Shown here: piece after piece, positions 24,203 to 32,534 of the stretch
Layout of the letters: every line of letters starts with the position of its first letter
How positions within the stretch are numbered: the first letter of the stretch is position 1
DNA from: Rhodothermaceae bacterium bin80
GTDB taxonomy: Bacteria; Bacteroidota; Rhodothermia; Rhodothermales; Bin80
Reading direction: 5' to 3'
Length of the DNA: 46,864 bases
Assembly: GCA_002238805.1 (NCBI GenBank)
Contig: MPNB01000021.1
Location: forward strand, 1-46,864
Program-made: the position numbers and the translations under genes
The notes under the pieces: generated by a model
Told to the model about the DNA's origin: nothing
The model's database searches: none
Seen by the model: the letters and a program-made list of their open reading frames with translations, nothing else

Positions 24203-24430
24203 TCAAACCGGACGTGCGGTTTTCCCGCATCCGGCTTTTAGTTGAACTCGTGCCTTCGCCCACGGAAAGTTCTTCGTCTTTGGCGCAAGATGTTGCAGAC
24301 CGTAGGTTTCCCGTAGCTGAATGTCCGAAAATTGCACATACTTCTCAATCTTCATCTTGTGCTTCCGACAGAACCACTGTCGTAGCCTTCGCATTGCGTG
24401 TTGATCAATCGCACAGTAGGCTGTCTGACG
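24203..24430 (-). pseudogene. Group II intron maturase (LtrA-type) C-terminal remnant
   Basis: The minus-strand peptide (QTAYCAIDQHAMRRLRQWF, then CRKHKMKIEKYVQFSD and ETYGLQHLAPKTKNFPWAKA) matches the C-terminal region of group II intron reverse transcriptase/maturases, where a basic helix with RKHK is followed by LAPRT-x-x-x-PWAKA. Only about 70 codons remain. The reverse transcriptase core expected at higher coordinates is gone. The intron domain V sequence overlaps the end of the frame. This is a 5'-truncated intron. Confidence 0.7.
24206..24236 (-). ncRNA. Group II intron domain V-like hairpin (degenerate)
   Basis: On the minus strand, AGCCGGATGCGG, then GAAA, then ACCGCACGTCCGGTT folds as the conserved intron domain V: AGC catalytic triad at the base, an internal bulge and a GAAA tetraloop. 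One base expected before the tetraloop appears missing. A domain VI-like segment (GACGAGCAGGGAGTGG and on) follows toward lower coordinates. With the maturase tail it marks the 3' end of an inactive intron. Confidence 0.65.
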
Positions 24431-24568
24431 ACAATTCGTTTACATGACATAGTTCCTCGCAATTTGTGAAGTAGATTGCGAAGACTAAGCCGTCTGGAAA
24501 GTTTTGAGAAAAATGCCGCGGACAATCCCGATCAAAGTACTCCGATGGGCCAATCTGTCGGCGCGTAA

Positions 24569-24634
24569 CGCGGCTCACTTCGTTCGTATTGGTGGCCCAC
24601 TTCAATCGTATGGGTGGCTCACTTCGTTCGGAAT
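24569..24634. repeat. Three 22-bp direct repeats, IS21-end-like
   Basis: Three consecutive copies of about 22 bp begin at 24569, 24591 and 24613, with consensus GGTGGCTCACTTCGTTCGTAT(T/G). The core GTGG-C-Y-CACTTC is invariant except at the first two bases of copy 1. Multiple short repeats of GTGGCTCACTT type are known at the ends of some IS21-family elements. No istA or istB is adjacent, so this is at most an isolated end. Confidence 0.6.
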
Positions 24635-24920
24635 ACTCAGATCTGGTATACCCTAACATCCACCGATCCCCGGAGACGATTCAACGAAAACATGGGAGAA
24701 ATCTGTATTTTGCAGCACTACGAAACGGTGAAGTTGCGCCAGAAACGGCAAAACGGGAATAGCAAACGATCCGCTTCAAAAAATCGTTTTCAATCATCAA
24801 TTCTCATCAGAAATGAGCCGTAAGAATGAAGTTCCGACATGCGGAAAACTTTCATTGTTCTGTCATTTTTTGTCGTGCAGGGCAGGCTAAACCTACAAAG
24901 TAACTACTCCTACCAACACT
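24635..24920. other. Gap before the HAD gene
   Basis: No gene recognised. A 69-codon plus-strand frame crosses it (24614-24823) and begins inside the 22-bp repeats. It is lysine/arginine-rich without a recognisable domain and is probably not a gene. Confidence 0.3.
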
Positions 24921-25574
24921 GTGCCTTTGCTTAACTGTAACGCCTTACTCTTTGACCTGGATGGGGTCCTCGTAGATTCCAACCCAGTCTACGAAACACA
25001 CTGGCTGATTTGGGCCCAGGAGCGGGGAGTGTCTTATCAGCACATTCTGGAGGTTCATCATGGCCGACCTGTTACTGACACAATTCGAATTGTCGCGCCA
25101 CACCTGGATCCGATCGCAGAGGCAGAAGCCTACCGGAACGCAGTTATAGCTGACGATCATCTGGAGCGTGTGCAATCATTTTCCGGTGTTCCTACAATAC
25201 TCGAGGAACTCCCGCCAAACCGATGGGCTATTGTTACTAGTGCACCACGCATGTTCGCACTCAAAACGCTTCGCTATTTAGCATTACCCGTGCCGAAAAT
25301 TTTCATCAGCAGCGAAGACATTGGCATGGGTAAGCCAGCCCCTTACCCGTACTTACGAGCCGCATGGGGATTGAATCAGCCAATTGAGCGCTGCATCGTA
25401 GTTGAGGATGCACCCGCTGGCATCCAATCTGCCCGGTCTGCCGGTGCTCGCGTAATCGCAGTTCGAACCACCAATAGCCCGGAAGCCCTCCAAGAGGCAG
25501 ACTTCATCGTTAACGAGGTTTCAGATCTGAAAATAAAATTTAACGACACCTGTCTGAGGATTTCCCTGGACTGA
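24921..25574 (+). CDS. HAD-superfamily phosphatase (beta-phosphoglucomutase-like)
   Basis: This 217-residue HAD hydrolase starts with GTG. Motif I is LLFDLDGVLVDS (nucleophile and acid Asp pair). Motif II is the Thr in IVTSAPRMF, motif III the Lys in GMGKPAPYPY, and motif IV the Asp in VVEDAPAGIQSARSAG. A helical cap (about residues 17-80) places it with the sugar-phosphate phosphatase/beta-phosphoglucomutase subgroup. The likely substrate is a phosphorylated sugar or glycerol, without resolution from sequence. It sits alone between decayed mobile-element segments. Confidence 0.9.
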   Translation: MPLLNCNALLFDLDGVLVDSNPVYETHWLIWAQERGVSYQHILEVHHGRPVTDTIRIVAPHLDPIAEAEAYRNAVIADDHLERVQSFSGVPTILEELPPNRWAIVTSAPRMFALKTLRYLALPVPKIFISSEDIGMGKPAPYPYLRAAWGLNQPIERCIVVEDAPAGIQSARSAGARVIAVRTTNSPEALQEADFIVNEVSDLKIKFNDTCLRISLD

Positions 25575-25974
25575 TAACGGGGGCTCAAAGTGCAGCCGGT
25601 ATACAGCATGCAGTGAGGTTGCTCAACCGGGTTTGCTGGCATCCTCGTTCCCTTGACCACTGTACAGCTTAGTCCTGTTTTTCCTCATCATCTCTCAACT
25701 TATCCCGCTTAATCTCTAGTCAATCCAAGCTTTCACTTCTTGGTTTGGGCCCTGCAGTAACGAGAAAGCCTCTGTTGCAACCGACTGGTGCGTTCCACAT
25801 CTCAGGTAGCCCAGCTTTGACACGAGGCTTCTAAAATGTCTATCCCTCAGACATAGTGGATTGAATAATGAATTCAGGATCAATGTGAGCGAGATAGAAT
25901 GGGTTCGCAGTTGTTTTCATTCCGTTTTGAGTCATGATTACGAGGTGTTCTAACGTTCCAACCCCAATCAAGCT
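25575..25974. other. Gap with no recognised gene
   Basis: No coding frame with recognisable motifs on either strand. It lies between the HAD gene and the transposase relic and may be flanking sequence or the left end of that element. Confidence 0.4.
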
Positions 25975-26336
25975 ATGGAAGTACGAACTCAAAACATCAA
26001 CCAATTTTTAGGCATCAAAGCTCCGTGGGCAGCTCCGAGCGTTCGCTGCACGACGCCATTTGAGGCGCATGCAATTGGTTTGCTGGAGAAAATAAGGGTG
26101 TCAGCGGCGGCCAAAACTATCTGAAAACATTCGTGAGGGGTCCTTATTGCAATCGTTCTAAAGATTTCAGTAACGGCCCTGCCGAAAGCATCAACAGTCG
26201 GGGAAAAACCATCAAAGTCCGGGGCAGAGGATTCCGCAATAACCAGCAGTTTGCCAACGCACTTTACTTCAATATCTCGGAGAACTTGATCCATATCCCG
26301 ATGGCATCCAGACGTGCCTTTCACATGGAAAGATAA
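25975..26336 (+). pseudogene. ISL3-type transposase relic with large internal deletion
   Basis: Two pieces of one transposase lie side by side. From the ATG at 25975 the peptide FLGIKAPWAAPSVRC resembles the N-terminus of ISL3-family transposases (short helix, then L-G-I-x-x-P-W), and it stops at 26122. From about 26160 another frame gives NGPAESINSRGKTIKV and GRGFRNNQQFANALYFNI, the hallmark C-terminal end of the same family (E-x-I-N-S-x-I-x-x-I-K, then GFRN-x-x-x-F-x-x-A-I-Y-F). A full member has about 400 codons, so roughly 300 codons including the catalytic core are missing. The relic has a different sequence from the element at 37.4-38.6 kb. Confidence 0.6.
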
Positions 26337-26506
26337 AAAGCTTTATACTGATACCGTGCGGTGTTTGACTCACATAACTCCAAATGGCCGCTCAGATTAG
26401 CTGACCGGTAGCCAAAGGCAGACAGCGAAGAAGTTCTCTTTTGATGTCTTCTTGAGTTTTTGATTAGTCGGTTTTGGATGTATTTCCACCCTTTTTCTGT
26501 AGTCTC

Positions 26507-29341
26507 ATGAGACATTTGAAAACGTTCTCTGTTATCTGTCTGATTTTATTGAGCATACCCGAGGTAAATGCTCAGACAATCACCGTGCAAGGGACTGTAA
26601 CCGACGCGGAAACTGGTGACCCCTTGGAATTCGTGACGGTCATCATTGAAGGCACACATATTGGTACGACAACTTCATCGGACGGCACATTTGAACTCGA
26701 CCTTCGCTCAGCGAATGACGCGCTGGTGTTCTCGTTTGTTGGGTATATGACGCAGCGGCATCTGCCCCCTGCAGACGGTACTCCGTTGGATGTACAACTC
26801 GTTCCGTCCATTGAGGACATTGAAGGTATGGTCGTTATAGGAACGCGGCGGCTGCCCCGGCTCGTAACGGATTCAGCTGTTCCGATTGACGTGATTTCTC
26901 CCCGGGATCTACAGAGCACAGCGAGCACGGACATTGACGACATACTCCGCTCCCAGATCCCCTCTTACAACGTCCAAAGGCACGAGATTGATGGGTCGAC
27001 GACTTTTGTCAGACCTCCTACCCTGCGAGGTCTTTCACCTGATAACACGATCTTGCTCGTAAATGGCAAACGCCGCCATCGTTCGGCCTCACTTGCCCTG
27101 TTTGGAAGTGCTCTGATCCTCGGATCGCAGGGACCTGACATGAACATGATTCCGAGTATCGCAGTGAAGCAATTCGAAGTGCTCCGTGATGGTGCATCCG
27201 CCCAATATGGTGCAGACGCTGTCGCCGGCGTCTTCAACCTGCGGCTGCGTGATGCCAGCCACGGGGTTTCGGTTCGCTCACGGGTAGGCCAATACCATCA
27301 AGGCGATGGACGCTATATCTCCATTGCAGCAAATGCAGGCTTTCCGCTGACCGAACAAGGCTTCGTGAACGTCAGTCTTGAGTACCGTGAAATAGATCCT
27401 ACAAATCGCTCTGTAGACCGGGCGGACGCGTTAGCGCTAATAAGTAAGGGATTCCCAGTCGCCCGAACGGCTCAGATCTGGGGAAATCCGGATATTGATG
27501 ATGCCTTTACAGGGTTTGTCAATGCCGAAGTGGACCTGACTGCATCCACGCACCTGTATGCTTTCGGGGGATATGGCCGGCGCTCCGGCAATGGCAGCTA
27601 CTACCTCAGAGCGCCATCGGGCAGTACTGCGCGAGCCAATGTCTTCAGATTCGGATCCGAACGCGCGGTTGCTGACCTTGATCCCAATGATGGGATTGAC
27701 TGTCGGTCACTGGAAGACCTCCCCCCTCTGGATTCAGACTTTCGTGCAGTAGAATCCTTCGTGTCGGAGTATCAAGGAACATGCTACCTGTTTAATGAGG
27801 ACTACCGGGGTGGATTCACCCCACGGTTCGGCGCTGATATGTCAGATATGAGTGCGGTTACAGGGATTCATAGTGACAGCCGGTCTGGACTGAGATGGGA
27901 TCTAAGTGCAGGTATGGGAAGAAGTCTCATGGATTACTTCATTCGAAATACCGTCAATGCCTCTTTGGGCCCTGAACAACCGGTTGAGTTCCGCCAGCGT
28001 GATTTTGTGCAAGAGGAATACAGCGTGAACCTGGATGTATCCTATCCGGTGAGCCTTGGAAGCTTTCACTCGCCGCTCAATATCGCTGGGGGAGTACAGT
28101 GGCGAACAGAGCTATTCGAAACCCGTCCGGGTGACACTAATTCGTACTCGGTCGGCTCCTTTAAAGACCAGGGCTTTTCTGTGGGTTCCAATGGAGATCA
28201 GGGAATTCCCCCAGAGTACGCTGGACGTTGGAAGCGTCCGAATTATGCCGCGTACATTGACCTTGAAGCAGACATCGTTCCAGCTTTTCAATTGGGTATT
28301 GCGGGGCGCTTTGAAAACTTCTATGAGGACTTTGGAACCACGCTCACCGGAAAGGTGGCAGCCTTATGGCGTGCAACGCCGGTGATAAGCCTCCGTGGAT
28401 CCGTGAGCACGGGAGTACGTGCACCCACACCGGGGCAAGTCAACCTCCAAAACATTCAGACAAATTTTGACTCCAAAGGGGGGCTGATTGATGCCGGACA
28501 GATTCCTTCATACCATCCGGTTGCACAGGCCTTAGGGGGGAAGCCCCTGACCGAAGAATCTGCGGTCAACCTGGCATTTGGCGCCATCCTTCAACCTTCT
28601 CCAGACCTAGTCCTAACTGTAGATCTGTTCAGCATCACTCTTCGTGACCGGATCGCACTTAGTGGTAGCATTCCACTGAATGATGAACTCGCCGCAGTTC
28701 TCAGCGAATCTGGACAACTCGCCGGGTTCGAAACATTACGGGAGGTGAAGTTTTTCTCAAACGACTTTGATACCCGTCAATTTGGCGTTGATGTACTCTT
28801 ATCCTGGGATAAAGTATACAACGAAGATCGGGCAGTCACCGCCAGCATCGCCTACAATTGGACGCGTCCTGAACTGCTGAAATTTTCCGAACCCACAACA
28901 ATCAATACATTCTTGGGAAAGCCTCTGACTGAATCCACTCAGGTCAGTATTCTGTCTCCCAGGCGGAAGATTGAAATGGAGCATGTGAATCCTCACCATC
29001 GCGTCATTGCAACCGGACGTCAAATTTTGGGACCCTACCACGGGATGGTTCGTCTCCATTATTACAGCAACTGGAAAGCATGTGTGTTCTTCAGTTTCTC
29101 ATGCACCGTTGGCGGTCAGGATGCTCTAAGAACTTACGCCGGAAGCTGGATCGTTGATACAGAGGTAGGATATCGGATCAGTGATCGCTATGCTGCCGCG
29201 TTTGGCGTCAACAATATTTTTGCGATTGACCGCCCTGCTGATCCGATTGAACGTGACGGACAGGGTAATTCAAATGTGCCCAGTACACCATGGGACTATA
29301 ACGGTGCTGCATTGTATCTGAGACTTTCGGCAGATTTCTAA
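26507..29341 (+). CDS. TonB-dependent outer-membrane receptor with carboxypeptidase-regulatory-like domain
   Basis: This is a 944-residue outer-membrane transporter. The ATG at 26507 gives the signal peptide (VICLILLSIPEVNA|Q). Residues about 24-105 are a CarboxypepD-regulatory-like beta sandwich (VQGTVTDAETGDPLEFVTVI, GTTTSSDGTFEL), typical of Bacteroidota and relatives. A plug follows (IDDILRSQIPSYNVQ, PTLRGLSPDNTILLVNGKRRH, FEVLRDGASAQYGADAVAGVFNL), then a 22-strand-type barrel ending in an aromatic residue (LRLSADF). It imports a ligand using TonB-ExbBD energy. No SusD partner, TonB or periplasmic binding protein is adjacent, so the ligand is unknown. Other readings of the start add 11 residues and are unlikely. 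Confidence 0.92.
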   Translation: MRHLKTFSVICLILLSIPEVNAQTITVQGTVTDAETGDPLEFVTVIIEGTHIGTTTSSDGTFELDLRSANDALVFSFVGYMTQRHLPPADGTPLDVQLVPSIEDIEGMVVIGTRRLPRLVTDSAVPIDVISPRDLQSTASTDIDDILRSQIPSYNVQRHEIDGSTTFVRPPTLRGLSPDNTILLVNGKRRHRSASLALFGSALILGSQGPDMNMIPSIAVKQFEVLRDGASAQYGADAVAGVFNLRLRDASHGVSVRSRVGQYHQGDGRYISIAANAGFPLTEQGFVNVSLEYREIDPTNRSVDRADALALISKGFPVARTAQIWGNPDIDDAFTGFVNAEVDLTASTHLYAFGGYGRRSGNGSYYLRAPSGSTARANVFRFGSERAVADLDPNDGIDCRSLEDLPPLDSDFRAVESFVSEYQGTCYLFNEDYRGGFTPRFGADMSDMSAVTGIHSDSRSGLRWDLSAGMGRSLMDYFIRNTVNASLGPEQPVEFRQRDFVQEEYSVNLDVSYPVSLGSFHSPLNIAGGVQWRTELFETRPGDTNSYSVGSFKDQGFSVGSNGDQGIPPEYAGRWKRPNYAAYIDLEADIVPAFQLGIAGRFENFYEDFGTTLTGKVAALWRATPVISLRGSVSTGVRAPTPGQVNLQNIQTNFDSKGGLIDAGQIPSYHPVAQALGGKPLTEESAVNLAFGAILQPSPDLVLTVDLFSITLRDRIALSGSIPLNDELAAVLSESGQLAGFETLREVKFFSNDFDTRQFGVDVLLSWDKVYNEDRAVTASIAYNWTRPELLKFSEPTTINTFLGKPLTESTQVSILSPRRKIEMEHVNPHHRVIATGRQILGPYHGMVRLHYYSNWKACVFFSFSCTVGGQDALRTYAGSWIVDTEVGYRISDRYAAAFGVNNIFAIDRPADPIERDGQGNSNVPSTPWDYNGAALYLRLSADF

Positions 29342-29367
29342 ACCCGGCATTATGATGTCTTGGGGCT

Positions 29368-29395
29368 GGCGAGGGAGCCCTACAGTTCCCTCGCC
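29368..29395 (+). terminator. Hairpin after the TonB receptor
   Basis: A perfect 9-bp stem GGCGAGGGA/TCCCTCGCC with a 10-base loop begins 27 bases after the receptor stop and is followed by TGTCTTC rather than a long T-run. It is probably the transcript end of the receptor gene. Confidence 0.6.
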
Positions 29396-29807
29396 TGTCT
29401 TCGCAACTGCAAGAAGCAATCCCTGCTCTGATCGCGCTCAAACACGTCCGTGTCAAGTTTCTGCCCATTGCGACACTGAGGAACATGTAGTTCCACGCCG
29501 GCCCGTATGTGTTCGTAGAATTCGTTTACACTTCCCGTTACGGATAGCTTACGCTTCGCGCGGGAATACGATGTAAGTTGAAAGTATCATATCACACTCC
29601 ATTAACCAACTATTATTTATGCATCCCCGACGAGAGCACCAAGCGTGACTACCCGACACTGGAAAAACCTGTCAGTGCCCCCGAGAGTTCACTCTAGACA
29701 ACATTATATCCATCTAAACCATATCTCCTGAACCGTCCTTCAGTCCCTACGCATCAACGTCAGATCAGAAAACCGGCCACTTTTTCTCCTTTGGTGATAC
29801 AGACCGT
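29396..29807. other. Gap before the AddB-like gene
   Basis: About 410 bp without a recognised gene. Short frames here have no motifs. It should contain the promoter of the addB/addA-like operon. Confidence 0.4.
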
Positions 29808-32534
29808 ATGAACTCCATAGCAAGAAAAACATTCGTTGTGCTCGACCACCACGCAGCCACAGCACAACGTATTACCAGCGCACGCCAACACGCGCACGGC
29901 ACCCAAGTCATGACCATGGATGACCTCGTTGCACGACTCGCAGGGGGGTTTGTGACAACCATTGATACCACACTCCTCCGCGAAACCGTACAGGAGGTAC
30001 TAAGCGAGACGCATCTGGGGGACCTAGACACAATAAAGGATCTTCCCGGCTTTGTCGGTGCAGCGACACATACACTCTATAAAGCCTGGTATAGCAGTTT
30101 CGATCTGCGGCAAGACCATCCCCGAGTGCAGGCCATTGCACGCTTGGAGCAAGCTGTCTTGGAAAAACTACCCGTTTCCATGCTGCGACCAGAAGCCCTT
30201 ATTGCGGCTGCCCGTAGCAGAATCAGGCATGCCCCTGCCATACTTGGACCGGTAAGCATCCTGGGAATGACTGAACTCCATCCTTGCTGGTGGCCGTTGA
30301 TTGAATTACTGGGTAAACATATATCGGTTACCTGGATAGCCGGTCCTAGACACATTCCAACCCGTTTGCCCAAGAGCTGTAATCTTGAATCTGCCCCCGA
30401 AGAAAATCCTGAAATCACAGCGATTAGCGCCTCTACACCCTACCATGAGGCCATAGAAGCAGTTCGGTGGGCGCGCCAACTGGTCGTACAGAAAAAAGTT
30501 AGGCCCAGTGACATTGCAATCGCAGCCACGGATACTGCTGCGTACGATGACTACTTCATCGCACTGCGCGAGGAATCCGACCTCCCCTTGTATTTTGCGC
30601 ATGGCGTATGCGTTACCAACAGCCCCCAAGGACAGGCTACAGCCGCTTTGGCGGACGTTCTGCTGCGCGGAATCACAGCGGACCGGCTTAATCGACTGAG
30701 CGCCCATAAGCGTTTTGTAGCCGATGAAATTAAAGAGTTTGGCAAAAGCTGGCGTAAGCTATCCCGTCAAATTGATGCTGTCCATACGCTCTCGCATGAA
30801 CAGCTTGGCGTACGCCTCGAAGCCATGGCATCCGCTGACGGGGGCAGCGAACAACATGCACTATCCATACTACTGTCAGAAGTAACCAACAGTTACGCCG
30901 TTTCTCCGGGGGAAAACCCAACTATGAGGCTGACAGATCATGCAACCATGAAGCGCGCCTGGTTGCGAACGGGTGAAAAATTGCTTAAGGGCGTAGCCCT
31001 CACTCTCTGGAAGCGTGCATTGAGGGTTGCACCAGCCGCCTCATTTGAACAGACGATCTCCGGTATTTCGCTACAGGAACCACCGGAATTCTGTGATAGA
31101 GTAGCTTGGATGCCCGCAAAATCTCTCGCTGCATCACCCCGCCGATATGTTCGGCTTCTCGGATTGAACTCGCGTCACTGGCCCCGTGAAAATACTGACG
31201 ACCGCCTCCTCACAGGTCCTGGCTTGGAGGACGCAGCCAAAGCACTGGATCCACTGCCTGTGGCAGACGCAGATCAGAGAGACTTTACCACGATATGCAA
31301 GACTACAACCGACTGTGTGATTTGCTCCTTTGCACGACACGACGGAGACGGAAAAGTACTTGGAAAAAGCCACCTCTTATCAACTGACCTGCTTGAACAG
31401 GCAACACATCTGTTTCGGAATGCCAAGCCCCTTCACGCCATGAGTGAAGCAGATCGACTGCAGGCACAGCCTGAGGATCTCGATAACGATCCATCGGCCA
31501 AGCGGGCGCTTGCATGTTGGCATAATTGGCGGACCAGACGAGTCACCGAGCACGACGGCCTGATTCGAGCCAATCATCCCCTTATAAATCACATTCTCAG
31601 TAGACCAGCATCCGCTACTTCACTTACACGAATGCTGCGCGCTCCACTCGGTTATGTATGGTACTATGGACTAGGTTGGCAGGGAGCTGATATAAACACA
31701 GATACACTGACCTTGAATCCAAAGCAATTTGGAGAGCTAGTACACAGTGTGCTGCAAGTGGTGTTGCAAAAATTGAATGCTAATCAGGAAGCCCCAGACC
31801 AGAAACCCCTGAAAGAATGTATCAGAGATGGAGTCCAATCTGGAATGGATGCCTGGGAAGCTCTGCACGGAACACCACCAAAACTGCTTTGGGGGCACAT
31901 GCAGGAACATGTGCTGAAAATCGCTTTGAACGTGTTTCTTAACGAAACCTGGATTGCAAATGGATCTTCATATGCGGAAATTCCCTTCGGCTCCCAGTCC
32001 GCAGATAGAGAGGATGATCTTCCGTGGGATGTTACTGCACGCGTTACCCTTAAAGGAACTGGCTTAAGTGTCACTGGATCAATTGACCGCCTGGATCTTG
32101 ATCCAGACAATGAACGAGCCTATTTGTTGGATTACAAAACTGGTAGACCGTACAGAGAAGCCGGATTAAATGGTGGACGTGAACTGCAACGCTGCATTTA
32201 TCTTGTAGCCGCGCAGGCACTACTCGGGCAGGATATAGAAATCTCTGCCAAACTTCTGTTCGTAAAGACTGGAGAACAACTTGATCTATCCGAACCACAG
32301 AGCCACTATATCGATAAGCTCTCCAGTGGTGTCAATGCTGCCGTCAATAACCTCAGAAATGGCAATGCACTCTTTGGTGCACCTCCTGAAATAAATAAAA
32401 GCTGGGGTATCTACGAGGAACTGAGACTGGCTTTACCGGCTGATTCACGCAGAGTATACGCACCTAGGAAAGAGATTGATGTAAAAACTAGGCTTGGCCA
32501 TGATCTGTGCGATTTTTGGGAGACTGATTCATGA
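29808..32534 (+). CDS. AddB-like PD-(D/E)XK nuclease-family protein
   Basis: This 908-residue protein is coupled to the AddA-type helicase by ATGA. The C-terminal third has the RecB-type nuclease core: VTGSIDRLDLDPDNERAYLLDYKTGRPYR (Asp, then Asp-Tyr-Lys at about 774-780), followed by GRELQRCIYLVAAQALL (the Gln-x3-Tyr helix). The N-terminal part resembles the inactivated helicase half of AddB-type subunits (HHAATAQRITSARQ). It lacks a P-loop, and the four-cysteine iron-sulfur arrangement of Bacillus AddB is not apparent. With its partner it should process double-strand breaks for RecA. The symbol addB is reasonable by context but the family is very divergent. Confidence 0.75.
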   Translation: MNSIARKTFVVLDHHAATAQRITSARQHAHGTQVMTMDDLVARLAGGFVTTIDTTLLRETVQEVLSETHLGDLDTIKDLPGFVGAATHTLYKAWYSSFDLRQDHPRVQAIARLEQAVLEKLPVSMLRPEALIAAARSRIRHAPAILGPVSILGMTELHPCWWPLIELLGKHISVTWIAGPRHIPTRLPKSCNLESAPEENPEITAISASTPYHEAIEAVRWARQLVVQKKVRPSDIAIAATDTAAYDDYFIALREESDLPLYFAHGVCVTNSPQGQATAALADVLLRGITADRLNRLSAHKRFVADEIKEFGKSWRKLSRQIDAVHTLSHEQLGVRLEAMASADGGSEQHALSILLSEVTNSYAVSPGENPTMRLTDHATMKRAWLRTGEKLLKGVALTLWKRALRVAPAASFEQTISGISLQEPPEFCDRVAWMPAKSLAASPRRYVRLLGLNSRHWPRENTDDRLLTGPGLEDAAKALDPLPVADADQRDFTTICKTTTDCVICSFARHDGDGKVLGKSHLLSTDLLEQATHLFRNAKPLHAMSEADRLQAQPEDLDNDPSAKRALACWHNWRTRRVTEHDGLIRANHPLINHILSRPASATSLTRMLRAPLGYVWYYGLGWQGADINTDTLTLNPKQFGELVHSVLQVVLQKLNANQEAPDQKPLKECIRDGVQSGMDAWEALHGTPPKLLWGHMQEHVLKIALNVFLNETWIANGSSYAEIPFGSQSADREDDLPWDVTARVTLKGTGLSVTGSIDRLDLDPDNERAYLLDYKTGRPYREAGLNGGRELQRCIYLVAAQALLGQDIEISAKLLFVKTGEQLDLSEPQSHYIDKLSSGVNAAVNNLRNGNALFGAPPEINKSWGIYEELRLALPADSRRVYAPRKEIDVKTRLGHDLCDFWETDS

